A stretch of DNA of 64,000 nucleotides from Candidatus Omnitrophota bacterium (GTDB lineage Bacteria > Omnitrophota > Gorgyraeia > 2-02-FULL-51-18): positions 1-64,000 of the forward strand of contig JAJVIE010000001.1 in assembly GCA_022072175.1 (NCBI GenBank), in the 5' to 3' direction. The translations under genes and the position numbers were made by a program. The notes beneath the pieces were generated by a model. The model was not told where the DNA came from. It made no database searches and saw only the letters and a list, made by a program, of their open reading frames with translations. Of the stretch, positions 16,635-25,236 are shown in pieces. Position 1 is the first letter of the stretch. Each line of letters begins with the position of its first letter.

Positions 16635-17566
16635 GTGGATTCGACGGTCTTCCGCGGGGGCGCCACGGCCAGGATCCCGCCGACGGACCCCAGAAGGACC
16701 GTAACCGCGAACATCAGAAGACCCGCCGCCACCGCGCGCTCGGGCGCGACTCCGAGACCCGACAGCGCGAACACCAACGCGCCCTCGCGCAGACCCAGAC
16801 CGAACAGGGTCAAAGGCAACACCTGGACCAAACCCGCCAGAGCGAAGGCCCAGAGAGTGCCTCCAAAACCCGCCTGGATTCCCGCCGCCTCGAACACCGC
16901 CAGATAAGCGGCGAAACCCACAGCCGACTGGAAACCCATCCAGAACGTCGAACGCGCCAAAGCACCCTCCCGCAGAGGGGCCAGCGAGGTTTCCTCGGGA
17001 CTGAGCCAGGGACCGACCCGGGGCAGGCGGAGCAGCAGGCCTCCGCACAGCGCCCACAACCCGCACGCCGATACGCCGCAGGCGGCGGCCGAGATACTGT
17101 GCACGGCTTTCACGCCCAGCGCACCGAAGATCTCCGCCGGCACCAGGACCGTCACCGCACCGAGCAGGCCCCCGTAGATCAACAGCTGCTGCAGACGCTC
17201 GATCAGCATCGCGGCCAAGGCTTCCCGCCCGCGCTTGTCCGCTCCTCCCAGACCGTGCCAGCGGCGGGCGCCACCGACGATCTCCCCCAGGAAAGAATAA
17301 TAGAACGCTTCGTAGTTGATCCGCAGGATGTCGAGATAACGCAGACGCACGCCGAGCGCCGAGAGCGACTCGCGGGAGGCTTGGGCGGAGAAGAGCGTGG
17401 CGGCGGCCGTGAGCACGGCGGCCGTCGCGACCCAGGAGGCATCGGAGGAGACGAGAGTCCCCCAGAGCTTAGCGGCGTCGATGCGCAGAGCGATCCAGAC
17501 GCCGGCGGCGACCGTCAAGACCAGACGGACCAGACCCCACAGACGCCGGGAGGAGAGGATCGTCAT
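16631..17566 (-). CDS. AglD/LPG-synthase-TM-type membrane protein
   Basis: 311 aa from ATG 17566 (ATGA with the upstream GT2). The open frame extends much further upstream but only through the neighbouring coding sequence. The sequence is hydrophobic with about eight helices. INYEAFYYSFLGEIVGGARRWHGL resembles the conserved loop of the lysylphosphatidylglycerol synthetase TM/UPF0104 family, which includes AglD. Members are often found in glycan loci and are proposed to move or use lipid-linked sugars. Here the gene sits between a GT2 and a GT4, so a lipid-linked sugar role is reasonable; the biochemical function is not established from sequence. Confidence 0.8.
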   Translation of the reverse strand: MTILSSRRLWGLVRLVLTVAAGVWIALRIDAAKLWGTLVSSDASWVATAAVLTAAATLFSAQASRESLSALGVRLRYLDILRINYEAFYYSFLGEIVGGARRWHGLGGADKRGREALAAMLIERLQQLLIYGGLLGAVTVLVPAEIFGALGVKAVHSISAAACGVSACGLWALCGGLLLRLPRVGPWLSPEETSLAPLREGALARSTFWMGFQSAVGFAAYLAVFEAAGIQAGFGGTLWAFALAGLVQVLPLTLFGLGLREGALVFALSGLGVAPERAVAAGLLMFAVTVLLGSVGGILAVAPPRKTVEST

Positions 17567-18495
17567 CGCGCCTCCGCGGGGACCGGGGCCGGAGAACCCT
17601 GCTGACCGCGCAGTCTCCGCCACAACGCCGCCATCCAAGGCAGGCGCGTCCCCAGATCGATGACGGCACCCCCGAGCGGATTGCTCCAGAGCGCGACGAA
17701 GCGTCTGAAACCTCTTTCCCATCGGGTCACATGATCGGCCGGAAAGAGGTCCCGGTACTCCTCGGAGCGCATCAACGCGGCCGCGCGGTCGATGATCGCG
17801 CGCATCCTCCGGGGATCGCGGCGCGTGCCCTGAGAGAGACTGCCCGCGTCCAGATGCCAGTAGTATCCGTCGACCGGCAGGTAGCAGACGCCGTGACGCA
17901 GTCCCATCGCGCGGCCCGCGAACGAATCGCACCACGGCCCGAGCTCCTCATAGCGGAATCCCCCGACCGCGCGAAGGGCGTCCGCTCGATAGAGCGTGGC
18001 TCCCCCCAGCGAATGCGTCGCGCTCTCGACCTCGAGATACTCGGACAGATACCGCGCCGGATCGGCGTACAGTTCCCGGTGCCAGCGGGAGCTCTGCACG
18101 CGCGTCAGGAAGCGGTCGTCGCTCGAGGCGACCACGATGCGGCCCATCACCAGCGCCGCTTGAGGATAACGCTCGGCACAGCCCATCGCGCGCTCGAAGT
18201 ACCCGGGGATCACACGGTCGTTGGCGCTGCCGAAATGCAGCCAATCGCCGCGCATTTCCACCAAGGCTCGGCGCAGGACCTCGCCGATGCCGAGGTTGCG
18301 CTCATGACGCACCAGACGCACGCGGGGGTCCTTCTTGAGCCAGCGCTCGATGATCGACAGACTGCCGTCGGTGGACCCGTCGTCGATCACCAGGACCTCC
18401 TCCGGGGGACGGGACTGTTCGACCGCCGAGGCGATCGCCTGCGACAGACGGCCCTGATCGTTGTAGTTGGGGATGAGCGCCGAGAGCGTCGCCAT
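17563..18495 (-). CDS. GT2 family glycosyltransferase
   Basis: 310 aa from ATG 18495, overlapping the alcohol-dehydrogenase stop as TGATG (a GTG one codon earlier is an alternative). LSALIPNYNDQGRLSQAI, VIDDGSTDGS and WLHFGSANDRVIP are typical GT-A motifs of family 2. In the usual DxD position the sequence reads SANDR, as in several soluble glycan GT2 enzymes. It has no membrane helix. Neighbours on both sides are coupled by overlapping stops and starts. The sugar donor is unknown. Confidence 0.88.
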   Translation of the reverse strand: MATLSALIPNYNDQGRLSQAIASAVEQSRPPEEVLVIDDGSTDGSLSIIERWLKKDPRVRLVRHERNLGIGEVLRRALVEMRGDWLHFGSANDRVIPGYFERAMGCAERYPQAALVMGRIVVASSDDRFLTRVQSSRWHRELYADPARYLSEYLEVESATHSLGGATLYRADALRAVGGFRYEELGPWCDSFAGRAMGLRHGVCYLPVDGYYWHLDAGSLSQGTRRDPRRMRAIIDRAAALMRSEEYRDLFPADHVTRWERGFRRFVALWSNPLGGAVIDLGTRLPWMAALWRRLRGQQGSPAPVPAEAR

Positions 18496-19535
18496 CACAT
18501 CTCCACCAGTGTGCGGCGTACAGCGCCGCTCTCAAGACCGTCAAGGGCCTCGTTGACCCGCGACAGCGGCATCGTCCGCCCCAACAGCATCCCCAGACGC
18601 AGACGGCCCGACAAGAACTCCTCGACGTAACGCGGGATATCCCGGTCCGGATCCGTGGATCCGCCCCAACTGCCGACGAGCCTCTTGCCGCGGATGAGCT
18701 CGAAGGGATCCACGGCCATGCGCGAACCCCGCGGCGGATTGCCGGCGATGACGCACACTCCCCCCGGACGCACGGACGCCAGGGCCGACTCCATCGCGCC
18801 GGTGTTCCCGGAGCATTCGATGCAGGCATCACAGCCGGCGCCGGTCAGGCGCAAGAGCGTCGCGGCCGGATCACGGCGTGAGGCGTCGAGGGTCCTCCAG
18901 GACCCGGCGGCCTTGGCGGCACGCAGGCGGGCGGGGACCACGTCCACCGCCACCGGCCGGGCACCGGAGGCGGCCAGCGCGAGCACGGCCGCCAACCCGA
19001 CACCGCCACAGCCGAACACCGCGACGGTCTGCTTCTTGAGCGGACGCACCTGATGCCTGACGATCCCCGCTCCGGTCGGCACGGCGCAACCGAGCAGAGC
19101 GGCCTCCTTGAGCGGCATGTTCTTGCGGATGCGGACCAGACGGTTCTCGGAGATCAGCGCCGTACCCAGGAGCGTCGAGACCGGACCGGTGTTGATCCGG
19201 CGGCCCTTGAGGTCCCGGTAGGCCTGTGTCCGTCCCTCGAGGCCTTGGCCTTTGATCCAGGTGAGCACCACGTGGTCGCCGGGACGGACCTTGGTGACTC
19301 CCGGACCTATGCCGATGACGACCCCGGACCCTTCATGGCCGAGCGTGTGCGGCAGGTAAGGGTCTTTGCCCTTACGGCCGCGCGCCTCATTGAGCTGCGA
19401 GCCGCAGACACCGCTGTAAGCGATGCGTACCAGCGCCTGCCCCCGTCCCGGAGCAGGCACTTCGACCGGCCGTACGGCCAGAGGCCGGCCGGTCCGCTCG
19501 AGCACCGCCGCCTGGGTCCGATGCGGACCGCTCAT
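18495..19535 (-). CDS. Zinc-type medium-chain alcohol dehydrogenase
   Basis: 346 aa. Catalytic-zinc region GVCGSQLNE (Cys about 43) and GHEGSGVV (His/Glu about 71), nucleotide-binding FGCGGVGLAAV, and a typical MDR C terminus. NTGPVSTLLGTALISE resembles the class III/FrmA-like branch. In glycan loci such MDR enzymes oxidise or reduce keto-sugar or small alcohol intermediates. ATGA overlap with the methyltransferase upstream and TGATG with the GT2 downstream place it inside the operon. The substrate is unknown. Confidence 0.88.
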   Translation of the reverse strand: MSGPHRTQAAVLERTGRPLAVRPVEVPAPGRGQALVRIAYSGVCGSQLNEARGRKGKDPYLPHTLGHEGSGVVIGIGPGVTKVRPGDHVVLTWIKGQGLEGRTQAYRDLKGRRINTGPVSTLLGTALISENRLVRIRKNMPLKEAALLGCAVPTGAGIVRHQVRPLKKQTVAVFGCGGVGLAAVLALAASGARPVAVDVVPARLRAAKAAGSWRTLDASRRDPAATLLRLTGAGCDACIECSGNTGAMESALASVRPGGVCVIAGNPPRGSRMAVDPFELIRGKRLVGSWGGSTDPDRDIPRYVEEFLSGRLRLGMLLGRTMPLSRVNEALDGLESGAVRRTLVEM

Positions 19536-20191
19536 GAGGCGATGAACCAGTGGTAGTCACCGGTGTATCCGACCTCGTCGAAGAGCCTCTTCCACTCGTC
19601 GACGTGCATGTAGGTCAGCGCGGTGAGGTTCCAAGCCAGGAGGCGACGCTTCTCCTCCTCGTTCCTCCAGGCATCCACGGTGATGAAACTCTTGCCCCGC
19701 CCGACACGCTGCACTTCGCGCAGACCGCGCTTGCAATCCTCGAGAGGCAGGTTGTGGAGCGTGTTGATCGACACGACCAGGTCGAACGACTTGTCCGCGA
19801 AAGGCAGTTGCCGCGCATCGCCCACCGCGACGTACGGCCGCACGGCCTGGTGAGCGCGCTCGATCGCATACGGCGAGACATCGATGCCCCGGACCGTCAG
19901 GCCCGGCACCAACTGGGTCAGGTCGTACAGCATATAACCCTTGGCGCAACCGACGTCCAGCACGCTGGAGCCGGGACCGAGCCCGTAATGATCGCGCAGA
20001 CGCCTGACCGTCGCCTGCCAGAACCTCGGATGATACCCATAGCCGCCGTAGCCGGTCAGCCGGTCGCCGTCAAAATACTCGACGCCGAAACGCCGGGCCA
20101 CGGACCGGTGCTCTTCGGTGATGAGACGTCCGCGCTCCTCGATGGGACGCTTGGACCGGGGATAGTCGCAAAGCAGATCTATTTCCGCCAC
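19532..20191 (-). CDS. SAM-dependent class I methyltransferase
   Basis: 219 aa from GTG 20191, preceded by AAAGGCGA. An ATG-type start further upstream would lie in the promoter region. Motif I VLDVGCAKGYML, motif II-like VRGIDVSPYAI and FDLVVSINTLHNLP identify a Rossmann methyltransferase. The N-terminal 60 residues (YPRSKRPIEER, GYGGYGYHPRFWQ) form a distinctive cap probably recognising the acceptor. It is the first gene of the minus-strand run down to 10236, divergent from the plus-strand insert. A sugar or small-molecule O- or C-methyl acceptor is inferred from context only. Confidence 0.88.
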   Translation of the reverse strand: MAEIDLLCDYPRSKRPIEERGRLITEEHRSVARRFGVEYFDGDRLTGYGGYGYHPRFWQATVRRLRDHYGLGPGSSVLDVGCAKGYMLYDLTQLVPGLTVRGIDVSPYAIERAHQAVRPYVAVGDARQLPFADKSFDLVVSINTLHNLPLEDCKRGLREVQRVGRGKSFITVDAWRNEEEKRRLLAWNLTALTYMHVDEWKRLFDEVGYTGDYHWFIAS

Positions 20192-20248
20192 TGTCGCCTT
20201 TCTTGAGCCGGTGGAAGGGTCGTGGAACGGTCCTGAAATCGGATTTTG

Positions 20249-20277
20249 GCTATATTTTTGCATAAAATTTCTAACAA
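20249..20277 (-). promoter_or_regulatory. Candidate promoter for the minus-strand glycan run
   Basis: On the minus strand TTGTTA (20277-20272), a 17-nt spacer and TATAGC (20254-20249) lie in an AT-rich divergent spacer about 55 nt before the GTG start at 20191. Spacing is ideal; the hexamers match the sigma-70 consensus only partly. Confidence 0.4.
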
Positions 20278-20289
20278 TTGCTATTTTTC

Positions 20290-20317
20290 TTGTAGTTTTC
20301 CATCATTGGCATAGAAT
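20290..20317 (+). promoter_or_regulatory. Candidate promoter for the plus-strand insert, near-leaderless
   Basis: TTGTAG (20290-20295), 16-nt spacer, TAGAAT (20312-20317), ten nt before ATG 20328. The predicted transcription start is only about four nt upstream of the start codon, and no Shine-Dalgarno sequence is present. Confidence 0.4.
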
Positions 20318-20327
20318 CAAACCGACC

Positions 20328-21188
20328 ATGACCGGCCCTTCATCCCCCAAGACGCTCACCGCCGTGTGGGACGTCCGGCGCGCACCTTTGACGCCGGGCC
20401 GGGCGCTCCTGCTCCTACAGGAGATCGCTCTGGCCCGATCCGGCGGTGCCTACCGGGGTGCTCGCATCGTCTGGACGGGCCAACCCCCTGCTCCCGAAGT
20501 GCTGTCCTACGCGGCTTGTGTCGATGAGGTCCGCTGTGCCCTGCCCGGGACCGCCACAGCGCCCGATGAAGTGACGCTGGAGTCCTTGCGGGGTGCGGTA
20601 CCGGGCGCGGATTCCGAGAGCACGCTCTTCATCCAGAGACTTTGCGGGGACCGCCCCTCCCCCGTACTTGTGCCGCGCGCCGAGTACGCGCATCGGGCGG
20701 CCGATCGTCTGCGGAGACTGAGGCGTCGCAGCGGCCGGAAGCGCGTGCTGACCCTGCACCTCAAGTCCGACCCCGGCGCTGCGGAGGGCAACGCCGACGG
20801 TGCCGAGTGGGCGGCTTTCCTCGAGCGGGCCAGGGAGAGCGGAGGCGCGGCGCTGTTGGCTGTCGGCAATGAACTTCCCGTCGAGGTGCGTTCGCTGAGG
20901 GACCTCGAATGGACCCGCGGAGCCAGTCTCGTCGAGGACCTGGCTCTCATCGCGGGATCCGATGCTTTTATGGGCATGGCTTCGTCGCTGTGCCAGGCGG
21001 CGCTGTTCGGCGACAAACCCTACGCGGTCTTCAAAGCGCCGGGGCACCACGCCGCCAAAATGAGCGCGGAGCTCAAGGGCCCCTATGGGTTCACGTTCGC
21101 GCGTCCGACACAGCGTTTCCTCATGGAACCGGACGCGAGAGAAGCATTGTGGCGGGAATGGACACGTATCCAGGAGGTGTGGGGATGA
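20328..21188 (+). CDS. Putative GT-B-fold glycosyltransferase-like protein
   Basis: 286 aa from ATG 20328; the longer frame from 20211 would run through the promoter-like spacer. The sequence is not readily assignable. A mid-protein LTLHLKSDP and the C-terminal run LVEDLALIAGSDAFMGMASSLCQAALFGDKPY resemble the donor-binding half of GT-B enzymes such as fucosyltransferase- or heptosyltransferase-like proteins. The gene is the first of three on the plus strand, overlapping the next SDR gene by ATGA. With two SDR genes and a surrounding glycan locus, a sugar-transfer role is likely but unproven. Confidence 0.6.
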   Translation: MTGPSSPKTLTAVWDVRRAPLTPGRALLLLQEIALARSGGAYRGARIVWTGQPPAPEVLSYAACVDEVRCALPGTATAPDEVTLESLRGAVPGADSESTLFIQRLCGDRPSPVLVPRAEYAHRAADRLRRLRRRSGRKRVLTLHLKSDPGAAEGNADGAEWAAFLERARESGGAALLAVGNELPVEVRSLRDLEWTRGASLVEDLALIAGSDAFMGMASSLCQAALFGDKPYAVFKAPGHHAAKMSAELKGPYGFTFARPTQRFLMEPDAREALWREWTRIQEVWG

Positions 21189-21982
21189 TGGATCGGACGG
21201 CGGTACTGCTCATCGGATGTGCGCGCGGCATCGGCCGGACCGTGGCCGAACGCTTCCTCAAAGAACGCCGGCCGCTGGTCTTGCTGGACCTTTCCAGCGA
21301 GGCCGCGCGCCTGTCCACGAGCTGGAACAAGAGCGGGGCTCAAACGCGGTTCGTCCGCGTCGATGTCCGCTCGATCCCCGCGCTCCGGCGGGCGCTGGCC
21401 TCCGAACTGCGCCGCCAGGCGGTCTCGACGGTCGTCTACCTGGCGCGGACGCGCGAGAGGCAGGATTTCGGTTCCGTGACCCCGGCGATGTGGGATGAGG
21501 TGTTCGCGGTGGGCCTGCGCGGCGCGTTCTTCGCGGCTCAGACGGCCCTGCCTCTCCTGCAGGGCCCTTCACCGTCGTTCGTCGCGGTCAGCTCGGTGGC
21601 GGCCCGCTATGTCGGCCAGGAGAGCGCCGCTTACCACTGCGCCAAGGCCGGTCTTGAACAGCTGGTCCGCTACCTCTCCGTCGCCGGCGGTCCTTACCGT
21701 GTACGGGCCAATGCCGTCAGGGCCGGTTTTATCGTGCAGGACGAGCATCGCGCCCGCTACGCCGCGCGCGCCAACGCCGCCTACCGGCGTCTGGCCGAGG
21801 GCGTGCACCCGTCGGCGGTGGTGGGCTCGAGCGCCGACGTCGCCGAGAGCGTGGCGTTCCTGTCCTCACCCTCGGCGCATTTCATCAACGGCGAGGTGCT
21901 GACCCTCGACGGAGGGCTCACCGTACAGGACGCTTACGCGGTCGCCGAACGCGCCCGCAAGATCACGGAGGCCGGCCGATGA
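21185..21982 (+). CDS. Short-chain dehydrogenase/reductase
   Basis: 265 aa from ATG 21185, which overlaps the upstream stop (ATGATG). The cofactor loop GCARGIGRTV, catalytic SSVAARYVGQESAAYHCAK (Ser, Tyr-x3-Lys) and the C-terminal INGEVLTLDGG are classical SDR features. The SDR-family NNAG motif is replaced by YLARTRE, a divergence suggesting a specialised substrate. It is coupled to the downstream SDR by ATGA. It likely reduces or oxidises a keto-sugar or polyol precursor. Confidence 0.88.
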   Translation: MMDRTAVLLIGCARGIGRTVAERFLKERRPLVLLDLSSEAARLSTSWNKSGAQTRFVRVDVRSIPALRRALASELRRQAVSTVVYLARTRERQDFGSVTPAMWDEVFAVGLRGAFFAAQTALPLLQGPSPSFVAVSSVAARYVGQESAAYHCAKAGLEQLVRYLSVAGGPYRVRANAVRAGFIVQDEHRARYAARANAAYRRLAEGVHPSAVVGSSADVAESVAFLSSPSAHFINGEVLTLDGGLTVQDAYAVAERARKITEAGR

Positions 21983-22803
21983 ACCCTCGATCCAACCGAA
22001 GGATACAGGACCTCAAGGGACGCCGGGCCCTGGTCACCGGCGCCAGCAGGGGTTTGGGGCGGCACATCGCGCTCTCGCTGGCAGGTCGCGGGGCTACCGT
22101 GGCCCTGTCGGCGCGTGACCGCTCCCGGCTGGAGGGCGTCCGCCGGACCATCCTCCGCGCCGGCGGCAAAGCCATCGTCTGTCCGGCGGACGCGCTCTCG
22201 TCCGCCCAGGTCGAGCGTGCCGTCGAGACAGCGGTGCGGCGGCTCGGCGGATTGGACATCCTGGTCAACAACGCCGGCGGCGCCGAGCGCTTCGCGGGTC
22301 TGACGGAGCTGAACGAATCGGACTGGTCCGCGGCGTATGACCTCAATGTGCTTTCGATCCTGCGCTTCACCCGCGCGGCTCTCCCCGCTCTGCGCCGCTC
22401 CCGGTCCGGCAGGATCATCAACATCGCCTCGGTCTCGGGCCTCGAGCCGGGACGTTTCAATCCGCATTACTCGACGGCCAAGGCCGCGGCGATCCATCTG
22501 TCCAAGGTCCTGGCCAACGAATTGGCCCCCATGAGGATCACCGTCAATACCGTCTGTCCGGGACCGCTCCGGACGGACGCCTGGGAACGCAATCTCGCCG
22601 ATCAGGCCGTCCGGCGGCGGTTACCCTTGAGCGTGTGCCGCAAGCGTGTCGAGCAGGAGGAGGCGGCCAAGGTCCCCCTCGGCCGGGTCGGAGAGTGTTC
22701 GGACGTCACGGGGCTGGTGGATTGGCTGGCCGGCGACAGCGCCGCGTGGACCACGGGCTCCTGCTTACGGATCGACGGAGGCAAGCTCCGCTCGATCGGC
22801 TAG
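21979..22803 (+). CDS. FabG-like short-chain dehydrogenase/reductase
   Basis: 274 aa. GASRGLGRHIA (cofactor), NNAGG, catalytic NIASVSG with YSTAK, and a C-terminal GSCLRIDGG define a classical SDR of about the usual length. It is the last gene of the plus-strand insert. Its TAG stop and the facing stop of the minus-strand methyltransferase at 22819 lie in the arms of a short inverted repeat (CTAGGA/TCCTAG, 22800-22822). The substrate is unknown. Confidence 0.9.
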   Translation: MNPRSNRRIQDLKGRRALVTGASRGLGRHIALSLAGRGATVALSARDRSRLEGVRRTILRAGGKAIVCPADALSSAQVERAVETAVRRLGGLDILVNNAGGAERFAGLTELNESDWSAAYDLNVLSILRFTRAALPALRRSRSGRIINIASVSGLEPGRFNPHYSTAKAAAIHLSKVLANELAPMRITVNTVCPGPLRTDAWERNLADQAVRRRLPLSVCRKRVEQEEAAKVPLGRVGECSDVTGLVDWLAGDSAAWTTGSCLRIDGGKLRSIG

Positions 22804-22818
22804 GATCCCCGAGAGGTC

Positions 22819-23511
22819 CTAGGAGCGGCGCTTCCGCCCCGCTCCCATCGCGATCAGATAGTGCGCCATCGGACCATAGCCGGTGTGCACCACTTCATCG
22901 TTCATCGAGAACAAGAAGACGTTATCGAAATAAGCGCTCAAGAGCCGCCTCAGGTCCGGTCCGCTCTTCAGGTTGATGTGCCCGGCGCGGCTGGCGGGGC
23001 TGGCGTAGCGTTGGGCGGTGATGTTGGGCGTGCCCAGGATCAACACGCCCTGCGGCGTCAGTGAACGGACGATGTTGCCCACGAAACGCCGCTCGAGCCG
23101 CTCGGGGATGTGCTCGATGACGTCGAGCGAGTACGCCGCGTCATAGCGACCGGGTACCGGGCGGCGTGTCAGGTCCGCCACCGACAGACGACAGCCGCTG
23201 ACGCCTTCGCGCTTCAGACGGCGCGCGGCATCCTCGAGCACCAGCGGCTCGAAATCCACCCCGTGCACCGAACCCACGGTCTGCAGCAGCACCGGCAGGC
23301 CCATCGCGTCGCCGCACCCGATCTCCAGCACGCTCTTCTTGCCTTCGAGCATCTTGGCGCAGAACTTGTAGCGCGCCAAGAGGAACCCCAGATGACGCGG
23401 ATCGTGCCTCCAGATATTACTGCTCCACGGGCCGAGCGTCGTCCCTCCGCGCTCGGTATACGCGTCCCACTGCGATTGGTTCTGGCTCTCTTTGGTGCGC
23501 GCTCGGGTCAT
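22819..23511 (-). CDS. SAM-dependent class I methyltransferase
   Basis: 230 aa. Motif I VLEIGCGDAMGLPVLL, an acidic GVDFEPL and YDAAYSLDVIEHIPE are hallmarks of the UbiG-like Methyltransf_11/23 group. The C terminus GPMAHYLIAMG is often seen in polysaccharide-locus methyltransferases. It is the last gene of the 24-gene minus-strand run, one nt after the transketolase C-terminal subunit. It probably methylates a sugar or lipid-linked intermediate. Confidence 0.9.
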   Translation of the reverse strand: MTRARTKESQNQSQWDAYTERGGTTLGPWSSNIWRHDPRHLGFLLARYKFCAKMLEGKKSVLEIGCGDAMGLPVLLQTVGSVHGVDFEPLVLEDAARRLKREGVSGCRLSVADLTRRPVPGRYDAAYSLDVIEHIPERLERRFVGNIVRSLTPQGVLILGTPNITAQRYASPASRAGHINLKSGPDLRRLLSAYFDNVFLFSMNDEVVHTGYGPMAHYLIAMGAGRKRRS

Positions 23512-23512
23512 C

Positions 23513-24448
23513 TCAGGCCCTCTGGGGTGTCAGGATCTCGCGAGCGGCCCGCTCGACGCCCTCGGGCGTCAGACCGAGACGGACGCAGTGCTGGTCATAG
23601 GTGCCGTAATCCGTCACCAGGCGGTCCGGGATGGACACCGAACGGTACGCCAACGGCGTCTTGCCGGCCAGCGCTCTCAGCACATCGTCGCCCAGCCCGC
23701 CGCTCGTCAGATGCTCCTCGATGACGACCACGCGGCCCGTGCGGGAGACACTGCGGCCCAACGTCTCGGTGTCGAGCGGGCGGATCGTCGGGACATAGAG
23801 CACCTCCGCGCTGTGTCCGGAGGCCGCCAATCGCTCCGCCGCTCCGACCGCGGAGTCCAGCTGAGGCCCTGTCGCCACGAGCGTGACGTCCGAGCCCTCG
23901 CGCACGCGCACGATGCGCCCCGGCTCGACGGCCGAAGACAGCTTCACGCCGTGCGAACGCGCGGGCAGACGGTACAACCGGAGACAGGCGTCACGGTAGG
24001 TCGCCTTGAAGAGCGTATCCAGCTCCGAGGCCGTCGCGGGATGGTAGATGCGGGTGCCCGGCAGGGTTTTCATCAGCGCGAAATCGCCGTAGCAATGATG
24101 GGTACAGCCGAGGTTGGAGTAGTCGAACGCGCCCCCGACCGTGATCACACTGCCACCCAGGCCGTGATACACGAAATCCAGCTTGAACTGCTCGAAGGAC
24201 CTCTCGATCAGGAACGGCGCGATCGTATGGACGACCGGATAGAGCCCCGTCTTGGCCAGTCCCGCCGCCACGCTCACCATCGACGGCTCGCAGATGCCGA
24301 TGTTGTAGTAACGCCCCGGGCAGGCCTTGGCGAACGGCTGCAGGATGAAGTGGCTGATGTCTCCGACGAGCACGCACAGACGCGGGTCGGCCTGACCGAC
24401 CTCCAGCATCGTATCCGCGAACTGTTGGCGGATGGACCGGGTCGTCAT
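23513..24448 (-). CDS. Transketolase-like C-terminal subunit
   Basis: 311 aa from ATG 24448 (ATGA with the N-terminal subunit). It contains the pyrimidine-binding domain (CVLVGDISHFI, NIGICEPSMVSVAAGLAKTGLYPVV, the Glu of EPSM being the thiamine-activating residue) and the C-terminal domain (VTLVATGPQLDSAV, VVVIEEH). Split transketolases consist of such a pair. In a primary-metabolism setting it would exchange ketol units between sugar phosphates. In this glycan locus it may supply sedoheptulose 7-phosphate for the heptose genes, or transfer a two-carbon unit to a nucleotide sugar. Confidence 0.92.
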   Translation of the reverse strand: MTTRSIRQQFADTMLEVGQADPRLCVLVGDISHFILQPFAKACPGRYYNIGICEPSMVSVAAGLAKTGLYPVVHTIAPFLIERSFEQFKLDFVYHGLGGSVITVGGAFDYSNLGCTHHCYGDFALMKTLPGTRIYHPATASELDTLFKATYRDACLRLYRLPARSHGVKLSSAVEPGRIVRVREGSDVTLVATGPQLDSAVGAAERLAASGHSAEVLYVPTIRPLDTETLGRSVSRTGRVVVIEEHLTSGGLGDDVLRALAGKTPLAYRSVSIPDRLVTDYGTYDQHCVRLGLTPEGVERAAREILTPQRA

Positions 24449-25236
24449 GGCCGCGAGAGGACCTCCGTGATCGCGCGGTACTCCTCCGCGCTCGGGATGC
24501 GGTGGTGCCACTGGCCGTGGCCTTCGAGCAGGGGCACGCCCTTGCCCTTGACCGTCCGCGCGACGATGACCTGGGGCTGTGCGGTCGGCGCCGGACACCA
24601 GGACGCGAAAGCCGAGCGGATCTCCTCGTGCGAGTGTCCGTCGATGACGCGCACCCGCCAGCCGAAAGCCGCCCATTTGGCCGGCAGGTCGTCCAGAGGC
24701 ATCAGCTGAGCGGCCGATCCGTTCCAATCCACCACGGCGCACAGCTGTCCGAGACGGAGATTGGCGGCGATATTGGCCGACTCCCAGATCGTGCCTTCCT
24801 GGCACTCGCCGTCACCCACGAGCGTGACGACCCGGTTGTCGGCTCCCTGGATGCGCAGACCCAGAGCGATACCCACCGCCAGCGGCATGCCGTGGCCCAA
24901 CGACCCGGTCGACGCCTCGACGCCGGGCACCTTGCGGCAGTCCGGATGCTCGCCGAGCAGACCGCCCTCGCGGCAGAAGCCCTCGAGGTCCCGGTCGTTC
25001 AGAAATCCGTACTTGCGGAGAACCGCGTACAACGCCACACAGCCGTGCCCCTTGCTCAGGATGAAATAGTCGCGGCCCGGCCACTGCGGGGCCCTGGGAT
25101 CGACGCGCAGGACCTCTCCGTACAGATGGTCCACCAGGTCCACGATCGAGAACGCGCTCGGGATATGGCCGTCGCGGCCTTTGTAGACGAGGTCGAGGAT
25201 GGCGCGGCGCAGGTCGGAGTTCAAGTTCGCCGTCAC
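24445..25236 (-). CDS. Transketolase-like N-terminal (TPP-binding) subunit
   Basis: 263 aa from GTG 25236, overlapping the SDR stop as GTGA. It shows ILSKGHG (59-65), EASTGSLGHGMPLAVG and the thiamine-diphosphate motif GDGECQEG (141-148) closing with DWNG (170-173). These are the diphosphate- and metal-binding parts of the transketolase N-terminal section. It forms a functional unit with the C-terminal subunit encoded just downstream. The overlap of start and stop suggests equimolar production. Confidence 0.93.
   Translation of the reverse strand: MTANLNSDLRRAILDLVYKGRDGHIPSAFSIVDLVDHLYGEVLRVDPRAPQWPGRDYFILSKGHGCVALYAVLRKYGFLNDRDLEGFCREGGLLGEHPDCRKVPGVEASTGSLGHGMPLAVGIALGLRIQGADNRVVTLVGDGECQEGTIWESANIAANLRLGQLCAVVDWNGSAAQLMPLDDLPAKWAAFGWRVRVIDGHSHEEIRSAFASWCPAPTAQPQVIVARTVKGKGVPLLEGHGQWHHRIPSAEEYRAITEVLSRP

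Noticed and set aside
22800-22822. Bidirectional terminator between the convergent genes
   Set aside because: The inverted repeat has only 6-bp arms formed largely by the two stop codons and has no T run.
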